A stretch of DNA of 64,000 nucleotides from Pyropia yezoensis. Taxonomy: Eukaryota; Rhodophyta; Bangiophyceae; Bangiales; Bangiaceae. A program made the position numbers and the translations under genes. This document shows, piece by piece, positions 1 to 9,675 of this stretch. The notes under the pieces were generated by a model that saw nothing but the letters and a program-made list of their open reading frames with translations, had not been told where the DNA came from and did not search any database. The stretch is from contig CM020618.1 in the NCBI GenBank assembly GCA_009829735.1, forward strand, positions 15,544,568 through 15,608,567. The letters are read 5' to 3'. The stretch's first letter is position 1. The number at the start of each line of letters is the position of its first letter.

Positions 1-1079
1 TCGAGTCGATTGTGCAGGGTGACCATACCCTTAAGGAGGAACGGAGCCAGGTCCCCCGCGCCCAAGGCTAACCAGTGGAAGCCAAGGGTTTCCATACCCT
101 CCACCAGAGCCGGTGGGAGGTGCCACAGGTAACCCCGATGGACTACATCGGAGTACCAGCCCCGAGTCACCACGACCACCCAGTGCGTGGCGAGGTAGGC
201 GAAGACCCGGTTACCCTCCGAGCTGGAGCGTAGCACGGAGCCAAAGTAGGCAACGAGGAGGGGGATCCGAGCCGGAAACCCACAAGGTACCTCCACTGTC
301 TCCCACCACCCTGGGAGAAAAGGGTACTGGTGCTCACGCTCCTCCAGAGGTACGTGGGTGAACTCCACCCGCGACCCGTGGATGAGGAAGCCCGAGGAGC
401 CCCGGAGTCGGAACTCCTCTCGCACCACGCCGTGTTGGGCGTGGGCGTCCTCTCCGCCCAGGTAGGGACGGGGAAGGGCACACCACTCGGTAGACACAAC
501 CGCGTGGGTGTCGTCGATCTCCTTGTCGCCCGACCCCAAGGCGAGGGAGGTTGACAACGCCTGGACTTCAGGCGCGTCCGCCAGGCAGAGTAGCGCTGGT
601 AGGTCGCAGACCACCCCATCAGGTAGAGTCACCTGGTTGGGGTACCGACGAGTCCGGCGGTACCATACGTCGGTCCGCCGTGGCTCGGGGATGATCAAGT
701 AGACATCCTTGAGCTTGCAGTCGGGAAGCTCCCCGACTGACTTGGGAGGCGCCCAGGCTCGGGGCCCCATAGGAGGACGGGGCCGCGGCGGGAGTAGCAG
801 CCGTGACTCAGGAAGGCGGGGGATGGGAGTCACATCCCCTTCCGCCACCGGGTTGGAAGACCCATCCCCCGGTGGGACCACGGCCGAGGGGGCAGTAGGA
901 GGTGATGGGGCGGGGACGGTTGAGGCGGCCGCCTCCGACCCTCGCCCGGGACGAGTCGTCTCCATGGCCGACCCCCGGCTGAGAGACTCCTCAGTCCCGA
1001 GGGCCTCCTCTCCCGTCCGTCGCTTGTCCGACAGAGACGTCGGAGACGGGGACAAAGGCCGACTCGGCTCACCCGCCAT
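1..1079 (-). CDS. Antisense-ORF-type protein of a Ty3-like element, partial at left edge
   Basis: An uninterrupted minus-strand frame runs from an ATG at 1079 to the window edge, giving at least 359 codons. An internal in-frame ATG lies at 965. The first ~120 residues are Pro/Ser/Gly-rich; the rest looks globular. That part aligns with the plus-strand protein encoded at 18265-19445 inside the complete Ty3 element. Shared landmarks in order are a YP..V..P.G block, PYL followed by H-rich residues, VEVP.GFPA, FGSV, LAT.W and RG.LWHLP, then G.E.L and M..LH. I recognise no enzyme family in it. In the complete element this gene lies at the 3' end of the retrotransposon, antisense to gag-pol. Here too it may belong to an element whose body lies left of the window, or it may be a free-standing relative. 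Translation and homology are directly visible; the role is unknown. Confidence 0.7.
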   Translation of the reverse strand, partial: MAGEPSRPLSPSPTSLSDKRRTGEEALGTEESLSRGSAMETTRPGRGSEAAASTVPAPSPPTAPSAVVPPGDGSSNPVAEGDVTPIPRLPESRLLLPPRPRPPMGPRAWAPPKSVGELPDCKLKDVYLIIPEPRRTDVWYRRTRRYPNQVTLPDGVVCDLPALLCLADAPEVQALSTSLALGSGDKEIDDTHAVVSTEWCALPRPYLGGEDAHAQHGVVREEFRLRGSSGFLIHGSRVEFTHVPLEEREHQYPFLPGWWETVEVPCGFPARIPLLVAYFGSVLRSSSEGNRVFAYLATHWVVVVTRGWYSDVVHRGYLWHLPPALVEGMETLGFHWLALGAGDLAPFLLKGMVTLHNRL

Positions 1080-1086
1080 CACGCGA

Positions 1087-1345
1087 CCAACCTTGACCGA
1101 CTCGGTGAGGTTGAGCACGGGGGGGGACACGACCCGCTCCCCCTCCGACGACAACCAACCTTGACCGACTCGGTGAGGTAGAGCAAGGGGGGGGGACACG
1201 ACCCACACCCCCCACCGACAACGAAGAAGCCCGACACAAGGGGCAGCGCGGGGAAGACACAACCCCGCCAACGAGGAACAAGGGGGGGGAACACGACCCG
1301 CGCCCCCACCGACAACGAAGACGCCCGACACAGGGGCGGAAGGGG
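1087..1345. repeat. Short direct repeats upstream of the left-edge gene
   Basis: The motif CCAACCTTGACCGACTCGG occurs at 1087 and again about 68 bp later. A second motif, CACGACCC followed by CCACCGACAACGAAGA, recurs near 1198 and 1291. Together they make imperfect tandem units of 70-95 bp with G-runs. They lie just 5' of the minus-strand ATG at 1079, so they may be a leader or an LTR-proximal repeat. Confidence 0.6.
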
Positions 1346-3960
1346 GAAGACACCACCCCAACCAACGACACCAACCGCACGGCGGGAAGAGACAGACCCG
1401 CCGACGCGAGGGAGCAGCGGCGGGAAGGCACACACCCGCCCGCACACACGAAGGGGAGAGAACCCCCCGCACCGGCGGCCGAGTCCCACCGCCGGCGACC
1501 GAGTGCAACACCCCCAACTCGGGGTGCGCACACCCCTCAACCCTGACTAGAAAGGGGGGGAAGGAGTGAGGAACACCCCGCAGAGAGCCAGCTGGGGGTG
1601 GATCGAGCTGAAGGGGGGGACACAACCCGACCCCCCGAGAGCAACCGTACCCCAACTGAAGGGGCAGGTGCAGGTCGACGTTCCGAGTGAGAACGTCGAC
1701 GCCCTACTCCTCCAGTTGAGGGGCAGGGGGTGTGGCGGAGGTACGCCGACACCCAGATTAGGGGGCTCACCCACACGTGAGTCCACCCGTGGAGCACCCT
1801 GACCAGGTGGGGGACGACTTTCCCCCACACCTGTTTCGCGTGGAGGGGGCTCCTCTACCCAGTGTCAGGGCAGAGAGCGCACCCCACGGAGAGGGACTGC
1901 CTCTCCCGGAGGGCCCCGCCGGACGCGAGTGCAACCCCGGCGTAACCCTGGTGCACGCTAGACGCCAGCGATGCACCGTACTTTGCATCTCAACTCGGGA
2001 ATTGCATCCTCCTCTCCCGGTCACTGCGACTCGCGCTGATTGGACGTCCACCGGGACGGCTGGACTTTTGAGAAGGGGGAAATGTGGGAGATTGGGCCGG
2101 AATTCGGTACCAATACTTTGAAGATTCGGGTCAAGTGGACCTGACCGGAAGTCGAAATTCACCCGACCCACGATGGTGAAACTTCTGACTTCTGGACGGA
2201 AATTCGACTAGGACTTCCGACATACTAGAGCAGGGTAATGCTGCTGGTATTTGTTTCTTGGGATTTTTGCACGGGAGCCAGACGGATTTCTACGCTTTGA
2301 GTTCTTTGCATGTGGAGTGATATGATTGGTTTGTTTGAGGGTTCATTTTCTGAGTGTTTTGAGGGGTTGCGTGAGCGTGTGAGGAGGGTTGATAAGGAGG
2401 GACAGCAAGGCGGGGAGGGCCCACCTTGGCTGGCCAAGCAAGAAAACACCGTCTGGCTCCGACACATCTTGTTCGTGCCTTGGTGAGTGGACCCGCTCAC
2501 CACACGCAAGAAGCGTTGTCCGGTTGTTTGGAGGTGCTTGCTTCCGGTGTCCCAAGTTGGGATATCGGCAGTTCTCCCTCTTCCTTCCCTAACTCGGGGT
2601 TGGTGCTTGGGAGTACTGCTACAGCCAGGGCGGGCGTACAGCCACCGTGTGCTCCGCAGCAGCGGCGGGACGGAGGAAGGGGGGGGGGGGGAGCCCCGCC
2701 GCCGCCGCGCCACTGACGGCAGCGGCGCCAAGGGGGGGGCAGGGGCGACCATCGGGGTCGCTCCCCCCCAGAGGGCTCGCCCAGAAGGCAATTGGGGGAG
2801 GGGGGTGGGGAAAGGAGGTGTTCGGGAGGTGGGGGGGGGGGGGAGGGGGACCCGTCCATCGTGGGCAGCGTTGGGGAACAGGGGGGGAAGGAAGGGAGTC
2901 GGGGGGCGGGCGTGCGGTTGCGGGCGGCGGGTACGGACAGCGTCGGGAGGGGAGCCAGATCGGGGAGCCACACGGGGGCGGGGGGTGCCCTCTGCGGGTT
3001 GGTGGTCAGGCGAGACGCACCACCCTGCAGCGTCGATGGCGGGGTACTTTGTTCACTCCAAGAGGAATGACGGGTCCGCGGGCGCTCAGACCGTGAGGTT
3101 TCTTTAATCATGCCTCCATATTCACCATATATATTCCCAACCTTAGCAAAATCCTGGGGGGACCGCTTAAGCTGGGGGGACCGGGGGGACCCCCTCCAGA
3201 GACGCAATTTGAGGGGGTCGCGGTCCCCCTAGGCCGAATGAGGGTAGGTTATTCAGTCAGGACCACGGAGAGTGATTGAAGCGCAGCTCAGCGGCTGCGA
3301 CGAATGCCTTTGACGCCATTTTACTACGTAAGTATCTAGCTTATTAACAATTGCAATTCAGTTACTGATCTGGTCGAAACGAGGCACGTTGGCTTTCCCA
3401 GGGCCGAACCGGCACTACATGCGAAGAACACTCGGAATTCCTCGCCGTCCGACTCAGCACCGTAGCATCCCTGGCCCCGACTTGACGCCGACCCGGGGCT
3501 GCGACCAGATGCGGTGGACTACGCTATCCACACGTGAGAGAATGATTTCTGATGGGTTTTTGCATATTTGTGAGGGACTTGATTTGAGAGAATGTGAGTG
3601 TGAGATAAGTGAGTGGGAATAGAATTAGTACTGATAGTGGCCCCCCACCTGACGAGGTTAGACTCGGGTCTGGGCCACTCGGGGGTATGGGGGGAGCTAC
3701 CTGGCCAACGTGCCGAGGCTCCCCCAGATGCACGTTAAGAGGGACAGCGAGGCGCCCTTGGCCCGCGCCCTCAGGACAAAGACAACTGCGCGTTTGCTTT
3801 CCTCTTCCCCGCGTGCACTACCGTGCGTATCTGTTCGCTCTGCGAGCAGGCACGTGAGGCAACAGGCATACCACTCTCGTAGTTCCCCTTTCTGTGTTAC
3901 CTGTCCCTTTCCCCCGAGGAATATTGACACGTGTCTGAGAGGATCGAGTTTTATACAACA
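1346..3960. other. No gene recognised; probable degenerate LTR/UTR sequence and G-rich tracts
   Basis: I find no protein family here on either strand. The part from 1560 to 2220 uses the same CAACTTGAGG/AAGTTGGGG-style vocabulary as the Ty3 element and may be decayed LTR or untranslated sequence. Poly-G and GGC-rich tracts occupy about 2650-2960. A segment at 3457-3500 (CGTAGCATCCCTG, then GACTTG and GACCCGGG) recurs at 28449-28495, so it is a dispersed repeat. The last few hundred bases before 3960 should hold the 5' LTR belonging to the primer-binding site at 3963, but its left boundary was not found. Confidence 0.4.
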
Positions 3961-3962
3961 TA

Positions 3963-3982
3963 TTTGGTGGAGCAGCAGGGGA
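3963..3982 (+). other. Retrotransposon primer-binding site
   Basis: TTTGGTGGAGCAGCAGGGGA is identical over 20 bases to the sequence just inside the 5' LTR of the complete Ty3 element (minus strand, 26373-26354). TGG followed by a tRNA 3'-end complement is the usual primer-binding-site form. It directly follows ...ACAACA, a plausible LTR end at 3960. This marks a second Ty3-family element, in plus orientation. Confidence 0.75.
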
Positions 3983-4170
3983 TTTGGAGTGTTTGAGAAG
4001 AGACATCTGGGAGCAGCGGTTGGGTTGTTCCTGTTCTGTATTTTTCTGTGGTATGGGAATTATTTGCACCCGTTCACGGGAATTCCATTCCTGGCTCCCC
4101 AACCCCTCTCTTGTGGTCTTGCGATCTTTGGACACGCAGGCAACTGGGCTGTGACTGTCAAGAGACCAAC

Positions 4171-4935
4171 ATGGCTACCCCCCCCGGCGCGACGGTGCCC
4201 GAAGGGGTAGACACCGCGTCCATTGACGCATCCCTGGTCACCGCGGGGGACGGTGCCCAACCCGGCGTTTTCCCTACGGGCGAAGCAGACCTGGGCGTGA
4301 CACCCGAGGGCGGACTGGAGTCTACAGGCGGCCAAGTACCTCCTGCTGCCGTTCCTCCGGCTGTCCCGCCTGTGGGAGCCACCCCGGGGTCAACGGGGTT
4401 TGCGTCCGGTCGCAGCAGCCGTCTCCCTCCTGGCGGTTCTACTCCTGAACTTCCAGGGATAGCCCCTGGTGTATTCACTTCTGGACCTACACATGGCAGC
4501 TGGGTGTATACACCTCTTCCTGTGGGCGCAAGCAGTGCCAGAGGCACCGCTGTGACCGGTTCTACGGGTCCCCCTGAGACTTCGACTCCTTGGACCGGCC
4601 AAGCTTTTCCTGGCCTGGCGTCTTATGGGGCGGGGAGCTCCAAGACCGGTAACCGGAGCAGCCGGAGGCAGCGGCGTCGTCGTTGTCGCTTTAGCACCAG
4701 CGAGACCAGTTCCTCCAGCTCTGTGGAGGGATACGTCTGGGACGCATCCCCTGGACCCACCCGGCGCAGGCCAGTCGAGTTTGACATCCCTGCCCACCAA
4801 GTGGGGGATGCCACCCTGAACAAGGTCACGCATTGGGTCCAGCGGATCTCGCACGTGCGAACAGGGCCGAGATACACGTGGCAACGTGCAACGTGCGACC
4901 AGGGCCGCAATACACGTGGCGGGAACCGGCTGTAA
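4171..4935 (+). pseudogene. Gag-like N-terminal remnant of a Ty3-family element
   Basis: An open frame starts at the ATG at 4171 (AACATGGCT), about 190 bp after the primer-binding site, where gag begins in such elements. It has 254 codons rich in Gly, Pro, Ser and Thr, like the low-complexity N-terminus of the Gag at 26254. A basic Arg block and a Ser run (SETSSSSSVEG) lie near the end. No capsid core, zinc knuckle, protease or polymerase follows, so the element is truncated at about 4935. A short direct repeat (ATACACGTGGC) spans the break. Calling it Gag rests on position and composition, not on a conserved motif. Confidence 0.45.
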
Positions 4936-5132
4936 GGAATACGAGGAAGTAGGTGTCCTTGCTGGAATTGGGGAGTTCCAGATCGAGAGGGCCGGGGACT
5001 TGGGCCGAATCGGGGACGATTCGGACTTAAGGAGGGGGTTATGTAGCATAATACATAATCACCGATCCGCTTACCTAAAAAGTAGGTACTCGTAATGAGA
5101 TGGGGGCAAAAGCCCAAATCTAGCCTGAGATG

Positions 5133-5222
5133 TCAGGGATTTCGCCCGGTTGTCTAATGGTTTGATCGCGCCATTCCGCTTCCTTCTCAAGGGCGCACGG
5201 GTTCGATTCCGACTCTCCGATA
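5133..5222 (+). tRNA. tRNA-like Pol III unit, probably a pseudo-tRNA or an intron-bearing tRNA
   Basis: A B-box match GGTTCGATTCC lies at 5200-5210, and an A-box-like GGTTGTCTAATGG at 5148-5160. A TTTTT terminator follows at 5229. GCGCC (5168-5172) pairs with GGCGC (5192-5196) as a possible anticodon stem around a 19-nt loop, 12 nt longer than usual, as if it held an intron. TCAGGGA (5133-5139) pairs with TCTCCGA (5213-5219) at six of seven positions as a possible acceptor. The D-arm region is too long and the T-stem imperfect, so this may be a tRNA-derived pseudogene or a SINE head. The amino-acid identity is not assigned. Confidence 0.4.
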
Positions 5223-5497
5223 CCACCTGTTTTTGTTACTCCACAAGCACTACAGGTCGCGTACTGTGTGTGGCACGCACTAACTGCGGTGTTGATGATT
5301 CTGCTGTGTATCATAATTGCCCTGCCATCGTCATTTCTTCGCTGCGTTGTCAACACGCCCTCTCACTAGCTTCCCGACTTATCGCCTCTGTTCCCCTCCT
5401 ACACCCTCTCACGTACTACCATCCGCTGCCACTCCCGCGCGTGCTCTCCCTTCGTCAGGCCGTGACGCCCGCCCCGCCCTCCCCCGCGCCCGCCGCC

Positions 5498-6263
5498 ATG
5501 GCGTTTGTCATCCCCCTGGGGCGCCTGGCAGAAGAGCTAGCTATCCCCGCTGTCGTGGCGCGGCGGCCCCTTGGAGCGGACCCATCCGCACAGCGGCTCC
5601 CCTGCCGCCGCCGTTGCGGTTGCCCCCAGCAGCCGGATGTGGTTGCGACGGCGGCTTCAGAGGGCGCGGCGCCCTCCGTCACAGACGCAGAAAAGGGGGA
5701 TGGTGGCACAGGCGGCGGCGGCGGCGACGGCGGTGGGGGCGGAAGAGGGAGCGGCGGCGACGAGCGCGTGGGCGCGCCCCGCACCCCGCGACTGGTCATT
5801 GAGTACTGCCCGGGCTGCCGGTGGGGGCTGAGGGCGAGGTGGATGGCGCAGGAGCTGCTGGTAAGGATGACGCGACAGTCAAGAGGGAGGAACAGGTGGA
5901 TGAAGGGGGGCAGGGGCAGACAAGCCGACTGGAGAGCGCATTGGGAGAGGGGGCGCGTCACCATTGACGGGGGACCGGGATAACCGTGGGGGGTAAAGGG
6001 CGGGAGGTAAGGTGCAGTGACGGGGAACACGCTCTGACGCGCGTCGGCGGCAGTGGTGGGCTGGCGTGGCCAATGCTGTTGTCCTCGCCCCCGTCCTCGC
6101 TCCTCCCGCCCGTTTCGTTGCCGTTCCTATTGGTTCATTCCCGCGGCGGCGGCCGCAGGTGACCTTTGAGACTGCTCTCGGGGAGGTAGCGCTTCAGCCG
6201 TCCCCCAATGCCGGCACGTTCACCGTTTCCGTTTCGGCTGACCGTCCTCAACTGCGCCAGTGA
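5498..6263 (+). CDS. SelW/Rdx-family thioredoxin-fold protein, two exons
   Basis: Exon 1 runs 5498-5860 from an ATG in a strong context (GCCGCCATGGCG). The inferred intron is 5861-6158 (donor GTAAGG, acceptor GCCGCAG) and exon 2 is 6159-6263, TGA stop. The splice joins two halves of the family signature without a frame change. Exon 1 ends with EYCPGCRWGLRARWMAQELL and exon 2 continues VTFETALGEVALQPS then GTFTVSVS. This is the SelW/Rdx fold with a CxxC redox pair (Cys-Pro-Gly-Cys) in place of CxxU. Proteins of this family are small thiol-redox factors. The product would be 155 aa with a ~95-residue N-terminal extension (Gly/Asp-rich tract), perhaps a targeting region. The usual C-terminal strand and helix after GTFxV are missing: the frame stops exactly where exchanger-like sequence begins. 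The 3' end may therefore be replaced or the gene broken. Confidence 0.7.
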
Positions 6264-6430
6264 CAAGTGGGCCAAATGGTGGCCCGTCACCTTCCTCGTG
6301 TCGGTGGCGTGGATTGAAGGCATCTCGTACGCTATAGTCGAGGCCGCCCGCCACGCCGGGTGCATCGTCAACATCCCCGCATCAGTGCTGGGCCTGAGCG
6401 TCCTCGCGGCGGGCACGTCGGTCCCCGAAA
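6259..6430 (+). pseudogene. Fragment of a K+-dependent Na+/Ca2+ exchanger (NCKX/SLC24-like)
   Basis: In frame from 6259 the translation reads DKWAKWWPVTFLVSVAWIEG, a membrane segment, then IPASVLGLSVLAAGTSVP. This matches the start of the second exchanger repeat of NCKX proteins, where WWPVTF..S..WI precedes GL..LAAGTSVPD. After TSVP the similarity stops; the family's Asp is Glu here and a Lys/Arg-rich stretch follows. An upstream in-frame ATG (6208) exists but codes nothing family-like. It is either one exon of a split gene (an acceptor-like CCAG ends at 6260) or a stray fragment. It directly abuts the SelW-like exon in another frame. Confidence 0.55.
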
Positions 6431-7214
6431 AGAGAACAAAAAAAAGACACACCCGAAACAGCTACCCGCACTTCCCCACCACCGCCGACGGGTGCCTCGG
6501 CGCGAGGGTGCACACGCCACCACCATCGGCGGCGGCGCCCAGTGGGCAGGGGAGCGCGCTGCCCTGTCCAATACCGAGCCCCGCGGGCGCTCCCATTTGG
6601 CAGGGGAGCGCGCTGCCCTGCCCGATACCGCGCCCCGCAGTCGCGTGGCAGGCAGGCAGTAGTAGCCCGTCTGTACGTTTGGTCGACCATTCTCCAAACA
6701 GGCGACCACTCTACAGGGCCGTGAGCTATGATCTGGGGGGGGGGGGGGGGGCGGCTGCTGGGGCGGCCGGGGGGGGGGGGGGGCGGGGGGGGGGGCGGGT
6801 CTAGGAGCGCCCGCACGCGGCTCCCCCCCTGGTACGCGCAGCCGCCCACCCCTAGTTAAGACCCCCCTCTCGCGGTTTTGTGCGATTGTCAAAATCTGAT
6901 GGGTCGACAGAGGGAATGGACGTCCTTTGGTGCCGTTTACGGGGCGCGACGATGGATTGACCGGAACGTCGACGTGGCCGAGAGGTGGCGTCGATCCTAC
7001 GGTGGAGACGCCGGCTCAGCCAGGAGAGTGCACCGATTCCCACATCTTGAGCAAAACGTTTCCAGTGCGCTGTCCGCTGTGATTGGACTGCTGTGCTCGA
7101 CTGCTTGAGTCTGCCAGCGTCCCCTCCTCGCCTGTTCCCTGGTGGACTTCCCAAGAGGTCTAATAGAGAGAACAGTTGCGCGTCAAGAGTAGGAACAGCC
7201 AATGAACAGCTAGA
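6431..7214. other. No gene recognised; poly-G tracts
   Basis: The segment contains a ~60-bp imperfect duplication (CAGGGGAGCGCGCTGCCCTG at about 6546 and 6602) and long G-runs at 6734-6800. I see no conserved coding signal. Confidence 0.5.
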
Positions 7215-9675
7215 TCAGCACTCGTCAACGCTCCACGCGAGCAAGGCCATCATCGCTTGCGCGTCGGGCCCACTCAGCAGCCCATCGTCCTCCCGTCCTG
7301 GAATCTCTCTGCTAGTGATGGCCGCCAGTGCCGGACCCTTGCCTTGCTCGAGGTGCTTCCCAAAAGCACGGATCCCCGTGGCTGCAGCCACAGCCACATT
7401 GGAAGCCCACTTAGCCATCTCAGCGGCAGACTTTTTCCTGCACGTGTCCGACACAGGGGCCAGCCCCGCACGAGCTCTATTACCCCGCGTGCGTTTTTTG
7501 GCAGCTCGCGTTGCAAGCCGCGCCCCCGCCTTGGCGGCTTTGCGCCTGGCCCCGTTGTTGAACACGTCATCCGTCGGGGAACCACCGATGGCAGACATCT
7601 CCGCAAACTGCCGACAGCAGCCTAACAGCATGGCTGAGGGGTACGGCCCCGCGTCGCGAATAAATCGCCCGTGGATGGCCTCCAGACCCTGCTCGCTGTA
7701 CCGCCCCAATCTCCGAAATCGCCATAAAAAGTATGGTGCGTGGCAACACAGGGTGTGGAGCTTAGGGGTGACGCGCACCCAGGGAATCGAGGCCAGCAGA
7801 CCATCCACAATATCTGCCGTCGACTGCTTCCATACAGATATGTCATTGTCAGCGACGACTTCTGAACGGTTAAGGACGGGCAGGAGCCTCGCGGACAAGC
7901 CACAGGCGCTGCAGGAGGCGACGGTGTGGTCCCCTGGTGCTCTTTTCTCCAGCAACTCAGCGACGAGGGACAGGCGGATGCCAATCCTGTAGCACTCCTT
8001 GCCCTCGAAGGCCCCTCCAGAGTACGGGGCGGGCGCGACTCCAGCCGCCGTCCGCAGTACCTCCCCGAGCGCGGCCGCGAATAGTGATCCGGCGGCCTCG
8101 CCTTCGCATTGACCACGATCTCCATTGCCAGCTGGAAAAGCCATATCGTAATGCCAGGCATTAAATGCAGAGGCATGGGGGCAGTGTTGGAGGCTGGCAC
8201 GACCATCAGCGGGGATCGCTCAATCGATAGGTTCGTTTCCGGCGAGAGTGGCTCGGACAGAGAGATATTTGGTCCTTCCCCGTAGCTGTCACGCATTTCT
8301 TGCCCGCTGTCGGTGGTACGGAGTGTTCGCTTACACTTGCTGTCGTCTTGAATGAACCCGTCGCGTGTCACCATCCGTTCATTCGTGGCCGTCCGTTGCG
8401 CCAGCGCTGGGCACCAAAGACAGGGCCGCCGACACGACGGCCCAGCATGCCCTGCCCAGCTCGACATCCACGAGTAGTCACCCGTCAGTATGAGCGCCAC
8501 TCGTCGAATTTGGCCGTCTACCAGCAGGCCATTGGCCCGTAGCTCGTCAGTATCGGGCAGCCAGGAAACACTAATGCCCTTAAGAGTAGGGTAGTCGTCC
8601 GTGCGGCAAGGAAAAACGCCCAGAAGCACACTGCTCCCAGAGCCAGCAGGGCAGCTCTGATTAGCGACTCCCACCCAGATCTTGACAGTGCTCTCCCTTC
8701 CCCTCTTGTCAATCCCGAAACAGAGATGGAAAGGATGGAGAGGCGGTGAGCGGTGTGCCGCCGCTGCTTGTTCTCACTGACCACTTATTGGAGGGATGGA
8801 CGACCGTCGCTCTTTCCCCGCCGCCCCTAGCGGCTCCATGGCATCAGGCAGTGGGCTGGCAGTCGTGCTTGTGCCTCAGGCGTCGGGGGGAGTCCTCAGT
8901 GGGCACTCTAGAAACGTTCCTGCGGCAACCATGTCGTTGAGCAGCGCCTGCAGCGCGACACGCGGACTGACAAGATGCGCACCTGTGTTTTCCGTTGTCA
9001 CTGCTGCGCCAATCTCCGCCGCAGCAGTTGACAGTTCTGATCGCACGACCTCGCGGCTGGCCAAGCCACTTGCCCTCCCACCAAGAAAAGATCGAATAGG
9101 GCTCCAGAGGACACCGCTGATACGGTTGGCTACCTTGAAGTGGGTCTGCTGCCGGATAGTCAGCGAAAAGGAATGGGCAACTGATGCCCCTCCATTCGCC
9201 CGTGCCTGGCGATACACAGCCGCCATCGAGAGCTTGATTTCGGCCGGCGTGACAGCCAGGCACGATGCCACCAGATAATTGGTTTCCACCCTCCGCCTGC
9301 GCTCTTGGCGTGGACCGACGACACTCTTTCTTGCCACTACGACCCTGCAATACACGCGGGTCTTTCCATATTTAAAAGACACAACGATCTGCTTGGGGCG
9401 CGTTTTCTTGACATGTGACGACACCACGCCCGCCACTACAGCAGAGTTTGGCTCGATCATGATCGATGGGCCGGACACTAACGCAAAGGCAGCGTGAGAA
9501 GCTACCTGGGCTGCGGGGACAGGCGGCGCGCACGCCCGAGGGGCCGAGGGTGCCGGCAGGGGAGTCACCGAAATCCCGGCGGCTACCGAAGCTTGGACAG
9601 GTGCTGACCGCATAGCGGTGCGACTCAAAGTCTCAGCCTCGGACTTGCATGATGTGCAAACAACCTCGCGAATGA
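7215..9675 (-). pseudogene. Decayed protein of an uncharacterised transposon family
   Basis: Several minus-strand frames make one degraded or split gene. The 5' part (about 9675-8876) has an early CTSC pair and a basic middle. The centre (about 8750-8100) reads KIWVGVANQSCP, later LTGDYSWMSSWAGHAGPS and RPCLWC. The 3' part (8144-7215) reads VTPKLHTLCCH and RRLGRYSEQGLEAIHGRF. This order (KI.V.VAN, GDY..., CLWC, then TPKLH...EQG.E..H) resembles repetitive proteins common in cnidarian and other invertebrate genomes that are usually treated as mobile-element encoded; I do not recall an agreed family name. Frame changes near 8850 and 8140 mean either introns or decay. The tail is basic and Ala-rich. 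Terminal repeats were not found. Confidence 0.55.
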
